Below, piece after piece: positions 6,803 through 10,020 of a stretch of DNA of 10,020 nt. A program made the position numbers and the translations under genes. The notes beneath the pieces were generated by a model, which was given only the letters and a program-made list of their open reading frames with translations, did not search any database and was not told the origin of the DNA. Source of the stretch: Clostridia bacterium (GTDB lineage: Bacteria; Bacillota; Clostridia; Oscillospirales; CAG-272); assembly GCA_017958705.1 (NCBI GenBank), contig JAGDCE010000071.1, forward strand, positions 1 through 10,020, written 5' to 3'. The first letter of the stretch is position 1; each line of letters opens with the position of its first letter.

Positions 6803-6831
6803 TTGACAAAACACGAAAAGCGTGATATACT
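6803..6831 (+). promoter_or_regulatory. Sigma-A-type promoter of valS
   Basis: A consensus -35 box TTGACA (6803-6808) and a -10 box TATACT (6826-6831) are spaced by 17 bp. Transcription would begin near 6838, immediately before the T-box leader. It diverges from the dapA promoter about 80 bp to the left. Confidence 0.85.
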
Positions 6832-6837
6832 TACCGA

Positions 6838-7069
6838 AAATGCAACGATGGAAATAAAGACCCGTAAAGCCTTATCCAGAGAGACGCGCCGCGGCTGGAA
6901 GCGCGTTATAAGGCAGGCGTCCCGTCATTCCGGAGCAGCGCACGTGAACGCGTCCGTCATTAGCGTGCGACGGCACTCCCCGTCAGGAGAAACGAGGCGC
7001 GGATATCCGCGCGAATTCAGGTGGTACCACGGTCTATCCCGTCCTGATCAGGACGGGATATTATTTTTT
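6838..7069 (+). promoter_or_regulatory. T-box riboswitch (tRNA-Val) controlling valS
   Basis: This leader senses uncharged tRNA-Val. Stem I contains the helix 6869-6875 with 6908-6914, an AGAGAGA internal segment (6878-6884) and an apical helix 6885-6889 with 6901-6905. The specifier is probably GTC, a valine codon, at 6919-6921, opposite GTAA in the 5' strand of the loop. Stem II pairs 6939-6944 with 6964-6969. A Stem IIA/B H-type pseudoknot forms from GACGG (6969-6973) with CCGTC (6980-6984) and CTCC (6976-6979) with GGAG (6986-6989). Stem III is a 16-base palindrome at 6997-7012. The T-box AGGTGGTACCACGG lies at 7019-7032. The antiterminator pairs 7018-7021 with 7043-7046 and 7029-7032 with 7039-7042, leaving the classic 7-nt bulge TGGTACC, whose TGGT fits an ACCA tRNA end. 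The base following the specifier is C rather than the usual purine, so its placement is less certain than the rest. Confidence 0.95.
7035..7069 (+). terminator. Intrinsic terminator of the valS T-box
   Basis: A perfect 26-base palindrome (7035-7060) gives a stem of about 10 bp with a TGATCA loop, followed by TTATTTTTT. Its left arm contains the bases (7039-7046) needed for the antiterminator, so the two structures exclude each other. Readthrough is expected when uncharged tRNA-Val stabilises the antiterminator. Confidence 0.93.
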
Positions 7070-7086
7070 ATCAAAGGAGAATCCCC

Positions 7087-9711
7087 ATGAAAGAGCTTGC
7101 CAAAAATTTCGATCCGAGATCCGTAGAAAAACGGATCTACGGCACATGGCGTGAAAAAGGTTATTTCAAACCGGACGACGACAGGAAGAAAGAGACCTTC
7201 ACGATAGTCATCCCGCCTCCCAACGTCACGGGTCAGCTCCATATGGGTCACGCGCTCGACGAGACCCTTCAGGACATCCTGATCCGCTATAAGAGAATGA
7301 AAGGTTACGCCGCGCTGTGGGTACCGGGCACGGACCACGCCGGCATCGCGACGCAGATAAAGGTCGAGGAAAACCTCCGCGTCAACGAAGGTCTGACGAG
7401 ATACGACCTCGGCAGGGACAAGTTCCTTGAGCGCGTCTGGGCGTGGAAGAACAAATACGGCTCCCGCATAATCGAACAGCTCGAGACGCTCGGCTCGTCC
7501 TGCGACTGGGACAGACTGCGCTTCACGATGGACGACGGACTTTCCGCCGCCGTGCGCGAGGTGTTCACCAATCTTTATGAAAAAGGTCTCATTTACAGAG
7601 GCTACCGCATAATCAACTGGTGTCCGCACTGCCGCACCGCGCTGTCGGACGCCGAGGTCGAATACGCCGAGGATCCCGGGCATTTCTGGTATATCAGATA
7701 CCCCGTGAAGGACAGCGACGAATACGTGACCGTGGCGACCACCCGTCCGGAAACGATGCTCGGCGACACCGCCGTCGCGGTGAACCCCGAGGACGACAGA
7801 TTCGCGCATCTCGTGGGCAAAACGCTCATCCTCCCGCTCGTCGGGCGTGAGATACCCGTCGTCGCTGATGATTACGTCGACCGCGAATTCGGGACCGGCT
7901 GCGTCAAGATCACGCCGGCGCACGACCCGAACGACTTTCTTGTAGGTCAGAGACACGATCTGCCCGTGATCCGCATGATGAACGACGACGCGACGATCAG
8001 CGCCGAGGGCGGAAAATACGCAGGCATGGACAGATACGAGTGCAGGCGTGCGATCCTTGAGGATCTGAACGCCGGCGGATATCTCGTAAAGACCGAGGAT
8101 CACGTCCACAACGTCGGCAAATGCTACCGCTGCGGAACGACCGTCGAGCCGCTGACGTCAGATCAGTGGTTCGTGAAGATGGGTCCGATGATACAGCCCG
8201 CGATCGACGCCGTCAAAGAGGGCAGGATAAAATTCGTGCCCGAAAGATTCACGAAAACCTATATCAACTGGATGGAAAACCTGCACGACTGGTGCATCAG
8301 CCGTCAGCTCTGGTGGGGCCACCGCATACCGGCGTTCTACTGCGACGCCTGCGGCGAAATGACCGTCTCGCGCACGGATATAACGACCTGCCCGCACTGC
8401 GGCGCTCCGGTACGTCAGGACGAAGACGTGCTCGACACGTGGTTCTCGTCCGCGCTCTGGCCGTTCTCCACGCTCGGCTGGCCGCAGGACACGGAAGACC
8501 TGAAGCGCTTCTTCCCGACAGACGTGCTCGTGACCGGATACGACATAATCTCGTTCTGGGTGTCGAGGATGATATTCTCGTCGATCGAGCAGACCGGAAA
8601 AGAGCCGTTCTCGACGGTGTTCATCCACGGTCTCGTGCGCGACGCGCTCGGCAGGAAGATGTCGAAGTCGCTCGGCAACGGCATAGATCCGATCGAAATC
8701 ATTGAAAAATACGGCGCCGACGCGCTCCGCTTCGCGCTCGCGACCGGCAATTCGCCCGGAAACGATATGCGCTTCTCCGACGAGAAGATCGAGGCGGCGA
8801 GAAACTTCACGAACAAGATCTGGAACGCGGCGAGATTCGTTCTGATGAATCTCTCGACGGAAGATCTATGTCTGCCCGACGCGGAAAAACTCCACGTCGA
8901 GGACAAATGGATCCTCTCGGTATACAACAGAGTCGTCTCCGAGGTGACCGCGAATACGGACAAATTCGAGATCGGCGTGGCGCTGTCGAAACTGTACGAT
9001 TTCGTCTGGGATGTATTCTGCGACTGGTATATCGAGCTCATCAAACCGAGACTGCTCTCGGACGACAAGGAAGAGCGCGAAAACGCTCAGCGCGTGATAC
9101 TTTACGTGCTCACCGGCACGCTTAAGATGCTTCATCCGTATATGCCGTTCGTTACCGAAGAGCTGTATCAGGCGATCCCGCACGATACGGAAAGCATCAT
9201 GATCTCGCGCTATCCCGAGTCTGATCCTTCGCTTTCGTTCCCCGAGGACGAACAGCACATGGCGGCGGTTATCGAGGCTATCCGCGCGATAAGGAACAGA
9301 CGCGCGGAGATGAACGTCGCGCCGTCGAAAAAAGCGTCCGTGTTCATCGTGACCGAGAACAAAGACGCGTTCAACGAACTGACGTCCGTATTCTTCAAAA
9401 AACTTGCGTCGGCGTCCGACGTGACCGTGACCGACGGCTATTCCGACGAAGGTTCGGTCAGCATCATAACGCCGTCGGCGAGGATATATATCCCGCTCGG
9501 CGAGCTGGTCGACATGGAAGCGGAACGCAAACGCCTTGAAAAAGAAGCGGAAAAGATGAGGGAGGAGATCGGCCGCGTGGAAAAGAAGCTCGGCAACGAA
9601 GGCTTCGTGTCCAAAGCGCCCGCCGCCGTCATCGAGGGCGAACGCAAAAAGCTCGCGGCGTATAAGGAGAAGCTCGCGGGAATAGAAGAAACGGTAAAGA
9701 AATTCAAATGA
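7087..9711 (+). CDS. valS: Valyl-tRNA synthetase
   Basis: ValRS charges tRNA-Val with valine in the cytoplasm and edits misactivated threonine. The 874-residue product has typical class Ia length. The catalytic signature HMGH (52-55) follows PPPNVTGQ, and KMSKS is at 524-528. GTDHAGIATQ (81-90) belongs to the same active site. The editing insertion begins near 190 and includes TTRPET (218-223) and GTGCVKITPAHDPND (269-283). Cysteine pairs at C179/C182, C346/C349, C419/C422 and C435/C438 suggest zinc-binding knuckles, the last two forming a compact ribbon. The anticodon-binding helical domain spans about 600-760. Residues from about 808 to the end form the charged coiled coil typical of ValRS, separating it from IleRS and LeuRS. 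AAAGGAG (7074-7080) lies 7 nt before the ATG. Expression is controlled by the upstream T-box. Confidence 0.98.
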   Translation: MKELAKNFDPRSVEKRIYGTWREKGYFKPDDDRKKETFTIVIPPPNVTGQLHMGHALDETLQDILIRYKRMKGYAALWVPGTDHAGIATQIKVEENLRVNEGLTRYDLGRDKFLERVWAWKNKYGSRIIEQLETLGSSCDWDRLRFTMDDGLSAAVREVFTNLYEKGLIYRGYRIINWCPHCRTALSDAEVEYAEDPGHFWYIRYPVKDSDEYVTVATTRPETMLGDTAVAVNPEDDRFAHLVGKTLILPLVGREIPVVADDYVDREFGTGCVKITPAHDPNDFLVGQRHDLPVIRMMNDDATISAEGGKYAGMDRYECRRAILEDLNAGGYLVKTEDHVHNVGKCYRCGTTVEPLTSDQWFVKMGPMIQPAIDAVKEGRIKFVPERFTKTYINWMENLHDWCISRQLWWGHRIPAFYCDACGEMTVSRTDITTCPHCGAPVRQDEDVLDTWFSSALWPFSTLGWPQDTEDLKRFFPTDVLVTGYDIISFWVSRMIFSSIEQTGKEPFSTVFIHGLVRDALGRKMSKSLGNGIDPIEIIEKYGADALRFALATGNSPGNDMRFSDEKIEAARNFTNKIWNAARFVLMNLSTEDLCLPDAEKLHVEDKWILSVYNRVVSEVTANTDKFEIGVALSKLYDFVWDVFCDWYIELIKPRLLSDDKEERENAQRVILYVLTGTLKMLHPYMPFVTEELYQAIPHDTESIMISRYPESDPSLSFPEDEQHMAAVIEAIRAIRNRRAEMNVAPSKKASVFIVTENKDAFNELTSVFFKKLASASDVTVTDGYSDEGSVSIITPSARIYIPLGELVDMEAERKRLEKEAEKMREEIGRVEKKLGNEGFVSKAPAAVIEGERKKLAAYKEKLAGIEETVKKFK

Positions 9712-9721
9712 TCCCCGGTGG

Positions 9722-9750
9722 TCCCGAGTAAAATCGGGATCGCTTTTTTT
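9722..9750 (+). terminator. Intrinsic terminator after valS
   Basis: TCCCGA (9722-9727) pairs with TCGGGA (9734-9739) around the loop GTAAAA, followed by TCGC and a run of seven T. It begins 11 nt after the valS stop and indicates that valS is transcribed alone. Confidence 0.85.
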
Positions 9751-9755
9751 GTTCA

Positions 9756-9842
9756 AGGTGTCGCTACGGGAACCCCAACCGCTCTTGAGTTCGCGGCGGG
9801 GAACCCCTACTGCGCGACATTCGGATCACCATACGGCGCACC
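9756..9842. repeat. Flank of repeat copy 2 with an internal hairpin insert
   Basis: Reading rightward, GGTGTCGCT (9758-9766) and TGCGCGACATTC (9811-9822) resemble the GGAGTCGCT and GCGCGACAATC halves of the left-hand units A and B read on the minus strand. Here they are separated by about 45 bp that the left copies lack. The intervening DNA has a stem CCCC-aa-CCGC (9773-9782) with GCGG-c-GGGG (9793-9801) and two GGGAACCCC-like stretches. No protein-coding potential is seen. Confidence 0.5.
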
Positions 9843-10020
9843 GGGGGAGTGCCCACCCCTCAAATCCCCCAATCCCCCCTTTCCCCACCCGCAGATCAGA
9901 GATCTGAGGGGGGTGCGCGGCCGGTCTGTAGAGGTCGGCGCCCTCGACGACCCGTCGTCAAAAGCCCCAACAGATGTTGGGGGGAGGCGGGGGTTTGGGG
10001 GCGGTAGAGGGGGGCGGGGA
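9843..10020 (+). repeat. Structured GC-rich inverted-repeat element, copy 2 (cut by the window edge)
   Basis: This is an inverted copy of the element at 1333-1506. It has the same order of parts: GGGGG start (9843-9847), C-rich arm (about 9852-9891), hairpin CAGATC-aga-GATCTG (9892-9906), 40-nt core (9916-9955), hairpin CCCCAAC-agat-GTTGGGG (9965-9982) and G-rich arm (9979-10019). The core differs from copy 1 at 4 of 40 positions. The closing right terminal repeat lies beyond the window. Both hairpin stems differ from copy 1 by paired changes that keep the base pairing. It starts about 90 bp after the valS terminator and has no coding potential. Confidence 0.85.

Noticed and set aside
6593..6814. 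73-residue open frame on the minus strand over the dapA start
   Set aside because: It overlaps dapA in another frame, spans both divergent promoters and has no recognisable domain.
7048..8109. 353-residue open frame on the minus strand
   Set aside because: It is antisense to valS and crosses the T-box terminator. The motifs belong to the valS frame.
8866..9756. 296-residue open frame on the minus strand
   Set aside because: It is antisense to the valS 3' end, is rich in Arg/His/Phe typical of shadow frames, and extends through the valS terminator.
1333..10020. Composite transposon carrying the dap operon and valS
   Set aside because: No transposase, integrase or target duplication is visible, and the cargo is core housekeeping genes with uniform composition. 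The copies are better seen as dispersed small repeats.

Overview
The window looks like chromosomal housekeeping DNA from a GC-rich member of the Clostridia (Firmicutes), probably an uncultured gut-type lineage. Three things suggest this: a T-box leader in front of valS, the folate-dependent tRNA methyltransferase TrmFO, and the DapL route to meso-diaminopimelate, together with AGGAG-type ribosome binding sites and sigma-A-type promoters. The taxonomic call is inference; no rRNA or other marker is present.

Layout. Positions 1-1263 (minus strand) hold the N-terminal part of an Elp3-like radical SAM protein, overlapping the 3' end of rnc (RNase III). Positions 1264-1678 are non-coding and packed with structured repeats. 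Positions 1679-6654 (minus strand) form a tight operon, transcribed dapA-dapB-dapF-dapL-trmFO, with junctions that overlap by 4 nt, abut, or are 1 nt apart. Positions 6655-6836 carry two divergent promoters, one for dapA leftward and one for valS rightward. Positions 6838-7069 are a complete valine T-box riboswitch with its terminator. It is followed by valS (7087-9711) and an intrinsic terminator. Positions 9751-10020 are again structured repeat DNA and run off the window.

Function. DapA, DapB, DapL and DapF together convert aspartate semialdehyde to meso-diaminopimelate in four enzymatic steps, without the acylated intermediates made by DapD/DapC/DapE. The product feeds peptidoglycan and lysine synthesis. 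TrmFO makes ribothymidine 54 in tRNA. ValS charges tRNA-Val, and its expression is set by uncharged tRNA-Val through the T-box.

The genes are ordinary; the unusual part is the non-coding DNA. A roughly 174-bp inverted-repeat element at 1333-1506 has a second, oppositely oriented copy at 9843-10020. The two copies share a 40-nt core (36/40 identical by hand alignment). They also share two flanking hairpins whose stems differ by paired, compensatory changes. Beside the left copy is an array of hairpins with different stems, separated by a constant ATTTCAC heptamer and bounded by a 42-44 bp direct repeat. All of this lies in the sense-strand leader of rnc, which makes a link to RNase III cleavage a testable idea. 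I recognise this style of repeat loosely from gut Clostridia but cannot name a described family.
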